From Turritopsis dohrnii (Eukaryota > Cnidaria > Hydrozoa > Anthoathecata > Oceaniidae): a stretch of DNA of 64,000 nt. Under the pieces are notes generated by a model that saw only the letters and a program-made list of their open reading frames with translations, did no database searches and had not been told where the DNA came from. The translations under genes and the position numbers were made by a program. The DNA lies in assembly GCA_027922465.2 (NCBI GenBank), contig BQMF02000293.1, positions 124,001 through 188,000 of the forward strand, written 5' to 3'. Below, one piece after another: positions 45,660 through 56,052 of this stretch; positions within the stretch are counted from its first letter, which is position 1; each line of letters starts with the position of its first letter.

Positions 45660-45890
45660 CGCGCAAGAGGAATATGGTTAATTCGCGCGCGCACAACGTT
45701 CAAATTTCTTTTGTTTTCAGAAATTGCCCGTCAGCGAACAAGTAAAAATCGATCCAAATTGCAAATACAAATAAAAAAGCTACCTTTTTGTCGTGTTGTT
45801 GAGATTGAAAAGCGATGTTTTGATTCGAAAAAAGTCGAGACGCTTTTCGCTTCGCGCGAATTAATTAGCCTATTGGAAATTAGCCTTTAG
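45660..45890. repeat. dispersed repeat, copy 1 of 2 in window
   Basis: Shares CTTTTGTTTT, CGTCAGCGAACAAGTA, AATACAAATAAAAA, GTCGTGTTGT/GCCGTGTTGT and ATTAATT(A/C)GCCT in the same order with 59608-59880. TTAATTCGCGCG near 45679 and CGCGCGAATTAA near 45855 give it short inverted ends. Confidence 0.6.
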
Positions 45891-47187
45891 AAGCAGATAT
45901 TTTTGTGCTGTTTCTTTATTCAGAATGCTAAGAACTTTTCTTTTCTTGTGAGTTTATAAAAACAATCAGTTGTTTCTTGAATTGACCGTGAGAAAGCGAA
46001 AACTGACTGCCCACATTTTCTATTGCCTGTACTAGACGTCCTGTTCATCAGTGTTTCAGTTGAGAGTCTGGTACAAGCAAATCAACGCTATGATCGCCAA
46101 ATACATTTCTTATTTGGAGCGTTGGTTTATTCATTTATTTACTCATTTATTTTTTATTTATCAAAATAAGGCAAAGCCAATATCGGTTGAAAACGAGGCT
46201 AACAATCAATAGAACTATTGTATCGGTACTGTCTTCTCAAGTTATTGTTATGTATAAATTAATCTTAATGTCTCTCTTTTAACCTCCTTGATGTATATTA
46301 CATTTAGATTACAAAAGTGTTTTGTAAGCGCCTGTGTTCGAAACCAGCAAGCGCAGCATTTAAAATGGAGTGTTTGTCAACTGCGTGCAGGTATGTTTAT
46401 TGATATGTTTGTCGAAAACGAAAGATCGAGTTTTTCGATATTTTTTTGCATACACATTCTTCTATAGTACCTAAAAAGTATAGCATTAATAAAAGAAACA
46501 AATTACCTAAGAAGAGGTTTAGAAACAACGATTTTTTAGTTTTGACAAAAATATTTTCGGTTTCAATTCACAATTGTTCCTTCAGTGATGGTATTTGTGA
46601 CGTTTTATGACGTCATTTCTATTGTTTTGAAAGGAACAAAGGCGAGGGAGACAAAAAGTTCAGATGAATGTTTTTGTAAAACTTTGCACAGTAACAAATA
46701 TATACATATATCATTTAAACTTTTGATAACATTGTATAAACACAGTAAAAGGAAGAATAATTCAGTGATGGTATTTGTGATGTAGACCTCTAACTTTCGT
46801 CTTTAACGTGTGTTTTTTGGAACTTGCATGAAAAGCACCATGGAAGTTGGAACAAAATGATAGAATGATTTTTTCTCTTGGAAAAAGTTTGTTGAAAATA
46901 AGTTGCTCTCTTCTTGTTTTTCAAGAAATTCCTTTTTCAAGAAATTTTGTCTTGAAAATGGGTGTCTTCACCCGAAACGTTGACAAAACATGCTGTTGTT
47001 TTTTGTTTCTTTTACGTTAAAATTCCTTTTCATCAAAGTATTTGATAACGCTTTTAAAGTGCAGGATACCAGTTTTTTTGCTATCGAAAAAACTTTAATT
47101 TGATTTCAAAATAATTTAAAACAGCTTGTGATTTAAAAAATTATTAATTTTATTTTACAACTAAAAGTTATGCGTCATTATGAAATC

Positions 47188-47234
47188 GGTAAGTATCGGT
47201 AAGTATCTGATAAGTATCTGATAAGTATCTTTTT
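47188..47234. repeat. 11-bp minisatellite (GATAAGTATCT)n
   Basis: GGTAAGTATC twice, then GATAAGTATCT three times. A further AGTATCT copy lies just beyond the right end of the element at 47349-48352. Confidence 0.8.
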
Positions 47235-47348
47235 GAGAAATAGAACTAGGAAGGTTAAGAGTTCTGATAAATATATAGAAACAAACTTTAAAGCCCTGAA
47301 TCATGACTAAAGCATTCAAAAATCATGTGTTACTATGACATAAGATAA

Positions 47349-48352
47349 CAACCTCGAACCCAGGGTCTCTTGCCTTTTCGATATACGGATAGCCGGCGAA
47401 GAAGACCCTGGCGAACGCTGGTCACGTGACATGAAAATTACACATAATCTGTGTAATTTTTATAAAACGTGGTCCGAAGAAATTTTGTCTCCTGTATTCA
47501 GTTTTTTACATAGTCACATACATATATATTGTTGACATGTTTGCAAGACTTCAGCAACTTTTGGGAAGGGAGGTGTTGTCAATTTGATTGAAATTTTATT
47601 CCTTATCAAGGCTATAAGAGCAGACACTCGTGAATATGCTAAAGGAGAGGTTGCAAAATTCATGTGGTGTTGTGTGATTTTATCTTTGTATCGATAACAT
47701 TTTGGTGTGGTTTGTTTTGGAGACACATTCAGTAGAGAGGACAAAAGTAAAAACATGAACAGAAAATTCAATATTGAGTGTATCGAGGTTCAGTCTAAAA
47801 TAATGTTTGGGATGAAGAGCTTAAATTTTTAAAATGCTTTGTGCGTGTTACAAATATAATTCAGAAGAACCCACTGACACTTGAGAAAAACTTTTGATAT
47901 AAGACGAGAGATGCAAAAGTTTTAAATTTTTTTTTAAAATTTGCACAATTTCATCTAAAGTCTTCTCGAGCGTCGAGTGTCAATTACTTTCTAATGTTAT
48001 ATACTTATATATAAGGTTGCAGAATATATATGTGATAGAAAGCAGAATGACATCCTGAGTGCATATGTATATTTTTACATAATGAAAAAATACATTAAAT
48101 ATATAAATACATAATGCTGTGTGAATAATATGATAGCTAAAATAATGTTATTTTGAATAATTAAATTTTTAGACTCCCCAATTCTTATCTTCCTCAGCAG
48201 TAACTCGGATGGTTTCTTCTTTTTGCTAGAAAATCCTGCGGTCATTGTAATATTTTCAGCCAATAGAATTCCTTAAATCACTAGCGTTCGCCAGGGTCTT
48301 CTTTGCCGCTATCCGTATATCGTGAAGGCAAGGGACCCTGGGTCCGAGGTTG
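47349..48352. mobile_element. 1-kb TIR element with perfect 9-bp target duplication (Mutator-like)
   Basis: CAACCTCGAACCCAGGGTCT at the left is mirrored at the right end (GGGACCCTGGGTCCGAGGTTG). The TIRs run to about 73 bases (to GCGAACGCT). ATAAGATAA flanks both sides exactly (47340-47348, 48353-48361). A 9-bp duplication with long TIRs suits Mutator-like elements. There is no transposase; the interior is AT-rich. Confidence 0.82.
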
Positions 48353-48410
48353 ATAAGATAAGTATCTTTCCGAGAAACCTCTGCACGTCACTTTCCTTTG
48401 TCCAGAAGTC

Positions 48411-48898
48411 AACATTTAGCGAGTTATAAGTTTTTTGTACTGCGCATGCGCGAGAAAAACTTTAAATGTCACCATCATATTTTGCATAGTCACTTTCCTA
48501 TATAACCGTTCACGGAAGACAGTCGCATCCGTTTTTAGTTTACTTAATTCTAATGAAATGTTATATATCAAAATATTGTAAGTTTATCTTTATATTTACG
48601 GTAATTATATCATTTATGTAACCAACCAATCAATAGGTTGTAAGTATAAATTCTTGTCTTTGTTAATTTTGTGTTTCTCTCCCTTTTTTTAGTTGTGTTT
48701 CCATAAGGAAACCAACGCGTTGTATGATAAAAGATAACCCCAGATTTTGATATTAATATTGGTGATATCGTCATACAACAGTAGTGATGTGGACGGATAC
48801 AAAACAATATTTAGCGAGTTATTAGTTTTTTTCGTACTGTGCATGCGGGGGAAAATTTTTAAATGACACTATCACATTCTGCATAGTCACTTTCCTTT
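48411..48898. repeat. direct repeat pair of about 90 bp
   Basis: ATTTAGCGAGTTATAAGTTT through CATAGTCACTTTCC at 48414-48500 recurs at 48810-48895 with about ten differences. Both copies contain a TACTG(C/T)GCATGCG segment. Possibly remnants of a larger duplicated element. Confidence 0.7.
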
Positions 48899-48966
48899 GT
48901 AAAGTAGTAATAACGACTGACAACCTCGTCCCCACGGCTTCTTCTCGCTTTTTTATACTCTAACGG

Positions 48967-49539
48967 CAGGGCCGTAACCACGATTTTATTATTGAGAGGG
49001 GGCTTAAATTCAGTGACAAAGGAGGCCCCACCATGTTTTGGGCCGACGGGGAAGAAAAGTTTTCAATTTTAACCTTCCAGAATGGCTAAAACGTATTCCT
49101 TTGTTCAGAAAATAAGAAGTCATTATTATGTATAGCCATTTAAAATGCTGCTTACATAGGTCATGACAGTAAAAATACATTGATAAACTAACGCTATCCT
49201 GCCAAAATTAAGTCCCGATCACTAAATTGTATGAATTCATCCGCTTCTTTAAAAAGGTCAAGATTATCAGTTTCAACCGCATAGGAGTGCTATTCATAAA
49301 AAGTCATATGAAAACAGGCCACCTGAGAAAAGCAACGAAGGAAAGATATGCCAGCTATCCTGGTTTAACGCTAAACTAGGTATATTAAAGCAAATATTTC
49401 TTTCTAATAAAATGTATGGAAGAGCTTCATTAAAAAAACTTCAAAATTACAAAAACAAGGCTTTTTGGAAATGTTCTTGAACTTGTTTTGGGGGCCCTTG
49501 AACCGCCTCCCCCCACCCCCCACGGTTGTTACGGCCCTG
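48967..49539. mobile_element. hAT-like MITE
   Basis: CAGGGCCGTAACCACG at the left and the mirror of CGGTTGTTACGGCCCTG at the right. CAGGG-type termini are usual for hAT elements. No clear 8-bp duplication and no ORF. Confidence 0.65.
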
Positions 49540-49635
49540 GGCGCGAAGAGCGTCTAGACTAAATAGCAAGAAATGTTTGTGATGTCTTATTCGTCTTCTC
49601 TCAGGTTTTAGGAATTTGATAACTATTGGTTTGAT

Positions 49636-49819
49636 ATGGCTGACAGTGCAGAATTCATAAAAAGAGAAACTAATGAAAAAGAAGAATATGAGATCACAGA
49701 AGAACAAATGGAGGTCATTAAAATGATGGAGATGAAGGGTTTTGGTAACGATTCTACCGAGAGTGATGACGACGAGAATATCGATGAAGAGTTTGAAGCT
49801 ACAGAACATATACGAATTG
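49636..49819 (+). CDS. exon 1 of phospholipase C/P1-nuclease-fold gene: acidic N-terminus
   Basis: ATG start, 61 codons plus one base, ending at donor G|GTAAGC. The segment is acidic and charged (EEYEITEEQMEVIK, then ESDDDENIDEEFE) with no signal peptide. The protein is therefore predicted to be cytosolic or nuclear, unlike the secreted bacterial enzymes of this fold. It joins exon 2 in phase 1 as HIRI-GDNVEIQF. Confidence 0.7.
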
Positions 49820-50549
49820 GTAAGCTTTCTTCCACGAATCTTGATGGCAAAATTTAGTCGATGAAAAGTTTTGTCGCATTTGAAAAAATTAGTCATTTTT
49901 CTTTGAAGTGATTATTTAAACTATTGCAGATTACTGTATTGTGATTAATGTATTTCTTATTTTTCTACAACAACAATAACATTAGACCTTTCCCGAATTC
50001 GTCGTTTTTGTCATTTTGACTTATACTAAGTTTTAGTAAAAAATGAGTTTATATTTCGATAACCACCAAAACTAACAACAGCTGAAAATTTAAGCATCAG
50101 ACAACCAGTAGAAGAGATTTTATAACAGTTCATTTGCTCGGTTAAAAGCCTCTTATTTAGTACTTTTCTCTTACTGGCCTCGTTTCCATGAAAAATGATG
50201 TTTTAAAATAGCTTATAGTGAGCTCTCATATTTTTGTTCAGTTATGAAATTTCGATGTCCCACTTTGCCGAATCTAATATCTGTTTTATTATCCCCACAT
50301 TTTAACTTGGCCTTTTAAAATTTGCTCGCATCGAAGTTTTGCTCTAAAAATCAACATCTTGTTCTCGAATTTCTCCATACAAACGGTATCAGTATCAGCC
50401 ACGAGACGTTAATACACTACAATAGCTCCTCTCTTGAAAACAAACAAAATCGCACCAGGAACGCTTACGTTGGGTTTTCCTTGCACTAAAGAAGTGTTTA
50501 AAACAGTTCTCTTTTCCTTTTCTTTGTCTTCCGTGGATGATAAAACAGT

Positions 50550-50838
50550 TATCGGATTCCGTCTCATCCTATATCTGAGTTATTAGGCTCGTTTAATACA
50601 ATATCGAGGCTCAGCATCGCTTGGCCCAATATTGCATTTCACTCGCCTAATATATCAGATATCGGACTTGACGTATAATAACTGTATAATATCCTGCTCT
50701 CGCTTTTCATCACACATCGGATATTGCTTTTATAAAGTACGCAACTAGCCAATCAGATTCGAGTATATCGTTATTATAACATCGTTATTCGTACCAACAA
50801 CTGACTTTGCGTACTTTATAAAAGCAATATCCGGTGTG
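50550..50838. mobile_element. pair of inverted repeats in intron 1
   Basis: ATATCTGAGTTATTAGGC (50571) pairs with GCCTAATATATCAGATAT (ending 50653). CACACATCGGATATTGCTTT (50711) pairs with AAAGCAATATCCGGTGTG (ending 50838), the latter arms 32-34 bases long. Likely one or two MITEs inserted in the intron. Confidence 0.65.
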
Positions 50839-50931
50839 GGTAAAATATTAAGACTTATTGAGGTTAGCGTTTTGCTTGCAAGGGGGTTATAACACAGAAT
50901 ATACGCACAAATATATTTCCTTGTGCTTTAG

Positions 50932-51535
50932 GTGACAATGTGGAAATTCAATTTCCAGGAGAGAAGAAAATTTCAATGTTAAGACTTCCAAATGGTGTGG
51001 AGCTGACGTTTGGACAGATCATTGCACTTGCAGGAGACTTCTATGGAGTACCTGATGCACCAATTATTGACACTGAACAAGCAAATGAAGATGACGATAA
51101 AAAGGAAAGGCGGTTTCAAGCAGCATTTGATACACTAGCTAGGAGAAAATTTGATGATGTAAATGGGGAGATTGTGGAACTTCTGAAGTACTTTGAGAAG
51201 GAGAAAATATACCTAAGAAAAGAAAAGAAGAAAGATTTGAATCCTAAATTCGACAAGGCTACCAAAGAAGACGGAAGAAGCTTGTGGATATACATCGGGA
51301 AAACGAGTGTTCCAATTTTAACCGGAAGATACATGAAGCTTGCGTTAAATAACACTGACCACTTCATGCCATACGCCAAGCATGCTTACATGACTGGACA
51401 CGCTGTGGCTCTAAAAAAAGCAAAAGAAGCACGTGAAGCTAAAGAGGAAAAACTGTTGCTATTGCAAGAAGCTTACGCTTTAGATGCATTTGCCTGTCAT
51501 TTCCTTACTGATAGCTTTGCGTCTGGTCACATGAG
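50932..51535 (+). CDS. exon 2 of phospholipase C/P1-nuclease-fold gene: metal-binding core
   Basis: Acceptor TTGTGCTTTAG, donor ATGAG|GTAAAA. The whole three-exon CDS is 1,332 bases (443 residues). AGDFYG places an Asp at 97. NNTDHFMPYAKHAY gives His205, and the core FACHFLTDSFASGHMR gives His251-x3-Asp255-x5-His261. That spacing is identical to the His-Asp-His zinc ligands of zinc-dependent phospholipase C enzymes. GHMR-TPR spans the junction with exon 3. A Lys/Glu-rich linker (KKAKEAREAKEEK) is inserted before the core. Likely a metal-dependent phosphodiester hydrolase; substrate unknown. No toxin function is implied, since the protein lacks a secretion signal. Confidence 0.78.
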
Positions 51536-51889
51536 GTAAAATGCAAGCCAAACTTTCTATGCGGGAACGTTCATTATTGTTAAATGTTAACAGGCGTATC
51601 GGGAAATAAAAAAAAGCAAAAGTAGCATAATAGTACAGCATAATAGCAGGCTTTTGTTTGACTCTTTCTTCTCTAGAGATTCTTTTGAACTTCTGTTTAG
51701 TTAATGAATGAATGAAGAGTTACACCATTAGACGACATCGTCTGTTTAGTTGCTCGGACTAGTATTACATATAGAAGCCTCCTGTACACATCAGTCTTGT
51801 CCTCAGTGCTCAAAAAGAAAATCATTATGAAAACTATCTGAAAAAAAGGAATACATACAAAACTGTAATCACATTGTTCTTATTCTTAG

Positions 51890-52433
51890 AACGCCGAGAA
51901 AGGAATTGCCAAAAGCAACTTTGATTGGAAAGTTCGGTTCACTTTCTACGAAATATATGCACGATGAAGATAATTATCATGGTCTAAGCGTTGTTAACGG
52001 TAAAGGACAACGATGGAAAGCCTATGGCGATGGGAAATTGAATAGCGATGGCGATGAAAGTGATGAAGATGATGACGACGATACTGTTAAAATGAGAAGT
52101 AACTTCGAAATGGTAGTAGAAGCTGTCCAAGAATCGGTAAACCAAGTATTCAATGTTTTTACATCTGAATATGCAGATGATAAAGTCACCAGTATGGATT
52201 GGGTTTTCCCGATAGTTGTTGCAAGCGAAAGTCATAACCCATTGTATAAAGTAAATGCTGATGGAAAGGTGGTTAGAAGAGAAGAACGCTACGATTTAAG
52301 TTGCTCTAAATATACGTCCAAAATTCTAGTGACACTGAAACTGGATGTAAAAAAGCAAAAAGTGAAGCAATGCATCAGTTGCGATAGTTCCTTCTATCCT
52401 GGTAAAAAGGAAAGAAAAAATCGAAAGAAGTGA
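51890..52433 (+). CDS. exon 3 of phospholipase C/P1-nuclease-fold gene
   Basis: Acceptor TTATTCTTAG; the split Arg codon restores GHMRTPRKELPKATLIG. YMHDEDNYHGLSVVNG and WKAYGDGKL follow, with His287 and nearby acids as further metal-ligand candidates. An acidic loop (DGDESDEDDDDD) interrupts the domain, and the C-terminus is basic (KKERKNRKK). The CDS stops at 52433. No clear AATAAA is seen close by. Confidence 0.75.
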
Positions 52434-52547
52434 AGACATTCTTCATCTGTTGATTCGTATTGAGATGGTTAAGAATTTTAAATATACTTATTAAGTCTGT
52501 AGTTATTGAATATGTTACTACTAGGGTCATTGGTACATTTTAGATTG

Positions 52548-52786
52548 AATAGATCTTTCTCGAATTTCAGTTTAAACTCTAAACTGTGACTGAGTTTCAT
52601 ATCTAACCTCGTTTTCATGTGATGCATTGTTCCACTGATTTCATTACTTTATAACTTTATAATAGTCTCTATTATTCTCAATTCCCACTCCAGTAATTAG
52701 AAGCAGTTTAAATATTAAAAGCGAGGTTAGACACGACAACTCGGCCACAATGCATCGTTTAAACAGAAGTTCGAGAAAGGTCTATT
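52548..52786. mobile_element. foldback MITE downstream of the phospholipase-fold gene
   Basis: AATAGATCTTTCTCGAATTT opens and GTTCGAGAAAGGTCTATT closes. TCTAACCTCGTTTTC and GAAAACGAGGTTAGA-type inner segments also pair, so the arms exceed 70 bases. Confidence 0.72.
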
Positions 52787-53527
52787 ACAATCAGTATTCC
52801 CTTGTTTCTTTTGTATTATTTTCTGTTGTAGTTGTTTACTATTTTTATTGATGTTGTGACAATGTCGCATTTTCTTTCCTTCAGTGGTTGAAAAAAAAAG
52901 CAAAAAAACCCAAAAAAACCGTAAGTTATTTACTACCGCACGACCTGATGAATTTGCCACTAATATCATGCCTTCATTGCTTATTATCATGAACTTATCC
53001 CTTTTAATGAACACGTGTGCAGTTCAGCTTTTACATAATCGGCTAGAAGGCATCCAGTATACTGTTTATAACCTGGTCAGTGTTTTATCTAAAAGCTAAA
53101 CTATATCTAAAAATTTGTTTCCTGAAATTGTGTTCTTTAAATTTGTCTAAATTAGTACGAATTACATACGTAAGAATTAAAAATACTTTACTTTTATAGC
53201 CGAAAAGTAAAGCATTCTTAATTCTTAAATCTAGATGCCCTCGAAAATTGCCCGTGAACCAATCAAAATCCTAGATTTACCTGTACTGCCCCCTCGGTAA
53301 TAACATGATAAAATACCTTGCATTGAAGTGATTGAATTATTTAGTTTATACCTACAGGTGAATACAAAAAGGTCTGCAATTAAAAATTTAATTCGCTTTG
53401 ATCTTAGACGACGTTATAATATCTATCAAATCCTTTTTACGAACGAAGTGGCATTTATTCCTTGACTGAAATGTGTATGTGTATCTGTATGATATTTTTG
53501 TTTCAAAAAATACTATTTATTTCTTAG
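52787..53527. other. spacer with probable 5' UTR intron of the protease gene
   Basis: No coding evidence. An acceptor (ATTTATTTCTTAG) ends at 53527, 14 bases before the protease ATG, implying an upstream non-coding exon. Confidence 0.45.
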
Positions 53528-53541
53528 AAACTATTTACTAA

Positions 53542-54759
53542 ATGGCTACAAGTCTTGAAGAGTTCGACGAGGAAAATTTCAACAAAAATTACCAAAAATG
53601 TGGAAAGTTAACAAGTGATTCCAACCATCATTCTTACTTTCTTAATGTAGAAGATGTATTGAATAAGAAGAAGGATCTAGAAATAGACTCCTACCATGCA
53701 GATATGCAAGAATTAATACGCATATTTTTCAATTCTAAAGACGCGCTTGAGTTTTTATCATTAGTATCCAAGAATGTTGTTAGGATTCAGAAGAAGGGTG
53801 ACTCTGGAACCGGCTGCTATGTAAAATATGATGGAGAAGATTTTATTATAACAAATGCGCATGTAGTCCGTATGGGGGCGGACCGAAACATAGAATATCA
53901 TCATCAATTTCCAGAGGACGTTTCCGTTGAATTTTTTGGCAGGAAAAAAGTTATAGTGACAGTAAAAGAATTTCTTGAATATTCTGGGAATATGAATAGC
54001 AAAATGGAAAATAAAAAAGAGGAAACAGACAAAGAAATTGAAGAAGGTAAGTCTAAAAATGTTAATCCAACATCGATGAATATCGAAAAGCTCGAAAAAG
54101 CCAACAATCTGCTTTTTCCTTTATATGAAAACTCCAATGCATCAATGGACTATATTAAAATCAAAGTTAGTCTTGATGAGAGCAACAATGAATGCGCAAG
54201 TCGGAAGTGCAATGCAAATATCAACAGTAAAGTTAGTGTTGATGAGAGCAATAATCAGAAGTGCAATGCAAATACTAACAGTAAATTCCAGCCACTCCAG
54301 ATTGATAAATTTAAGTTACCTTATGATAACTACAGGAATACAGAAACCTTGGACGGTCTCCGTCATTCATCTGCTAGCAGCTTTCCAAAGTCAATTGGCT
54401 TGTTTGCAGTATCGCATCCCCATGGATATCGAAATCAACAAATAACTTTTGGTAAACTTAATTCTAGTATTGGTAGACTACATTTTCTTAACGGTGCCCG
54501 GGGTCAGAAAGACGCTGCCTCATCGGATCCTTTTGTCAAACATTCTGTACCAACATGCAAAGGTTCGTCTGGTGCGCCAATATTTTATTTTGTGGTTGAC
54601 CATCAGAAGAGAACCGTGGATGTTGAAAGAAGTGTACAATTTCTCCATTTCAAAGATCAAAATGCAGTTCTTGGTGGAACTCTGTTAACAAGATTTTACA
54701 TGGATAAATGGATGTCTGATTTCAAGAATGCACTTCATGAAGCGGCTAAATATTCATGA
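53542..54759 (+). CDS. trypsin/HtrA-like serine protease
   Basis: 405 residues from ATG, one coding exon. The chymotrypsin-fold triad is visible: His107 in IITNAHVV, Asp203 in SMDYIKIKV and Ser343 in CKGSSGAP, with the oxyanion GxSGxP pattern. GTGCYVKYDGEDFIITNAHV resembles HtrA/DegP-type and trypsin-like peptidase domains (Trypsin_2) rather than secreted digestive trypsins. There is no signal peptide, so it is probably cytosolic. A charged linker (residues 152-192) and a short internal duplication (about 209-248) separate His and Asp from the Ser part. No PDZ domain follows. AATAAA lies at 54815. It is co-oriented with the phospholipase-fold gene 1.1 kb upstream. Confidence 0.82.
   Translation: MATSLEEFDEENFNKNYQKCGKLTSDSNHHSYFLNVEDVLNKKKDLEIDSYHADMQELIRIFFNSKDALEFLSLVSKNVVRIQKKGDSGTGCYVKYDGEDFIITNAHVVRMGADRNIEYHHQFPEDVSVEFFGRKKVIVTVKEFLEYSGNMNSKMENKKEETDKEIEEGKSKNVNPTSMNIEKLEKANNLLFPLYENSNASMDYIKIKVSLDESNNECASRKCNANINSKVSVDESNNQKCNANTNSKFQPLQIDKFKLPYDNYRNTETLDGLRHSSASSFPKSIGLFAVSHPHGYRNQQITFGKLNSSIGRLHFLNGARGQKDAASSDPFVKHSVPTCKGSSGAPIFYFVVDHQKRTVDVERSVQFLHFKDQNAVLGGTLLTRFYMDKWMSDFKNALHEAAKYS
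54166..54285 (+). repeat. in-frame tandem duplication inside the protease gene
   Basis: AAAGTTAGTCTTGATGAGAG through AACAGTAAA is repeated with small changes, coding VSLDESNN..KCNANINSK and VSVDESNNQKCNANTNSK. Lengths 66 and 54 bases, frame preserved. Confidence 0.85.
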
Positions 54760-54814
54760 GAAAATACCAGGGCAGCTACATAAACCAAACATTAAACATA
54801 TTTATAGCAACTTA

Positions 54815-54820
54815 AATAAA
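54815..54820 (+). terminator. polyadenylation signal of the protease gene
   Basis: AATAAA 56 bases after the stop codon. Confidence 0.55.
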
Positions 54821-54924
54821 AGTATTGGAACAAATGTTTGGTAATCAAAACAATCACGTGAGGTTTTATCACCGATGTAAGTGTCTGATTATCACCGACA
54901 TAAATGTAAAAACGTTATCCTATA

Positions 54925-55550
54925 CAGTGTGTTTCAAAAAAAGTGGCAACAAGAATTATAATCGCGTATATATCAATAAATTCTGATCATTGGATGATAA
55001 TTGTTATATCATTGACAACCTTATTGTTTCCTCCTTCCAATGATGTATTTTTTTTTCGAAATTGGAAAAATAGAAGAGGAGAAAATCGAAAAAATAACTC
55101 TAGAAAAACTCATTATTTTCTTAACGATCAATTCAAACAAAAGTTAACAACCGTATCTTTATTGTTTAAAGGTGCAAAATCTTTTATGCCGTTATGTGAC
55201 ATCTGAGACTCTCAATTAAAGTAATTGCTCACGTAAAATTTTTTCAAACGTGCGTAACATTGACTTTGTTAAAGTGAAAGCGATAAAAAATTGTTACATA
55301 ACTGTTTTTGTTTTCGGAAATTGATGTTATTGTTAAACATCTTAATTGATCGTTAAGAAATCAATGAGTTTTTCTGGAGTTATTTTTTCGATTTTCTCTT
55401 TTTCTATTTTTCCAATTTCGAAAAAAAATACATCATTGGAAAGAGGAAAAAATAAGGTTTTCAATAATATAAAAATTATCATCCAATGGTCAGAATTTAT
55501 TGAAATATAAGCGGTTATAATTCTTGTTGCCACTTTTTTGAAACACATTG
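54925..55550. mobile_element. mariner-like foldback MITE with 200-bp arms
   Basis: CAGTGTGTTTCAAAAAAAGT at the left is mirrored by the right end (TTTTTTGAAACACATTG). TA flanks both. The arms pair with few mismatches to about 55135 and from about 55343, leaving a 200-base loop. CAGTGTGTTTC with a TA duplication fits the Tc1/mariner group. Non-autonomous. Confidence 0.88.
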
Positions 55551-55885
55551 TATTATTGATCGTACGTATTTCACAGCTGTACTTGCTCCCAACGGGAAGA
55601 CTTTGGTTTTAATTAAGTTTTAATTGAGACTGCTTACGTTTTTAGCATTTTAGTTACAGTAGTTATGTGTTGTGTGTACTTTTTTACTTGTTTATTATAC
55701 TGTATACAGTTTATAATTTAGTATACTTATTTTAGCTGAAGGTGACTATTACCTCTGGTAAAATAGTCTGAACGGGTCTTGTGTTTCCTTTAATTCTAAG
55801 TAAAAAGATATAAAAATGCTATTAAGTGATAAGTAAATTTACTTAACCATTGTTATGCTGACGTTGTATATATTTAACTCATAAG

Positions 55886-56007
55886 GCTCCTTGGAGGCAT
55901 TTTTTGAGTGGGTGAAGAGTGGCAACTACTTGTGGCACACATGTTCCGCGGTAGGAAAGCAAACAACGCCGTGGCGAATCGACCCCCTTACGCCGCCAAA
56001 GGATTAA
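55886..56007 (+). CDS. possible terminal exon of an unknown gene or transposon
   Basis: After an AAG acceptor-like site the frame reads SLEAFFEWVKSGNYLWHTCS and AVGKQTTPWRIDPLTPPKD to a TAA. AATAAA follows at about 56046. GC content is higher than in the surroundings and the peptide is Trp-rich. No family recognised and no upstream exon found. Confidence 0.3.
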
Positions 56008-56052
56008 AATCTGGAACCCGCTTTTATGTAGACATACAGTATATAAATAAAA

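Larger units (their letters stand above)
44974..47339. other. repeat-rich spacer, no supported gene
   Basis: Contains a dispersed repeat at about 45660-45890 shared with 59608-59880. A 22-base direct duplication (TTCAGTGATGGTATTTGTGA) occurs near 46582 and 46759. An 11-base minisatellite (GATAAGTATCT) lies at 47188-47234. No domain-bearing ORF. Confidence 0.45.

Noticed and set aside
49447..49896. Minus-strand frames opposite the first phospholipase-fold exon
   Set aside because: Antisense to a well supported exon and to a hAT-like MITE; composition is low complexity.
54943..55548. Frames in the mariner-type MITE, similar on both strands
   Set aside because: They mirror each other because the arms are inverted repeats; no transposase motif (DDE/D) is present.
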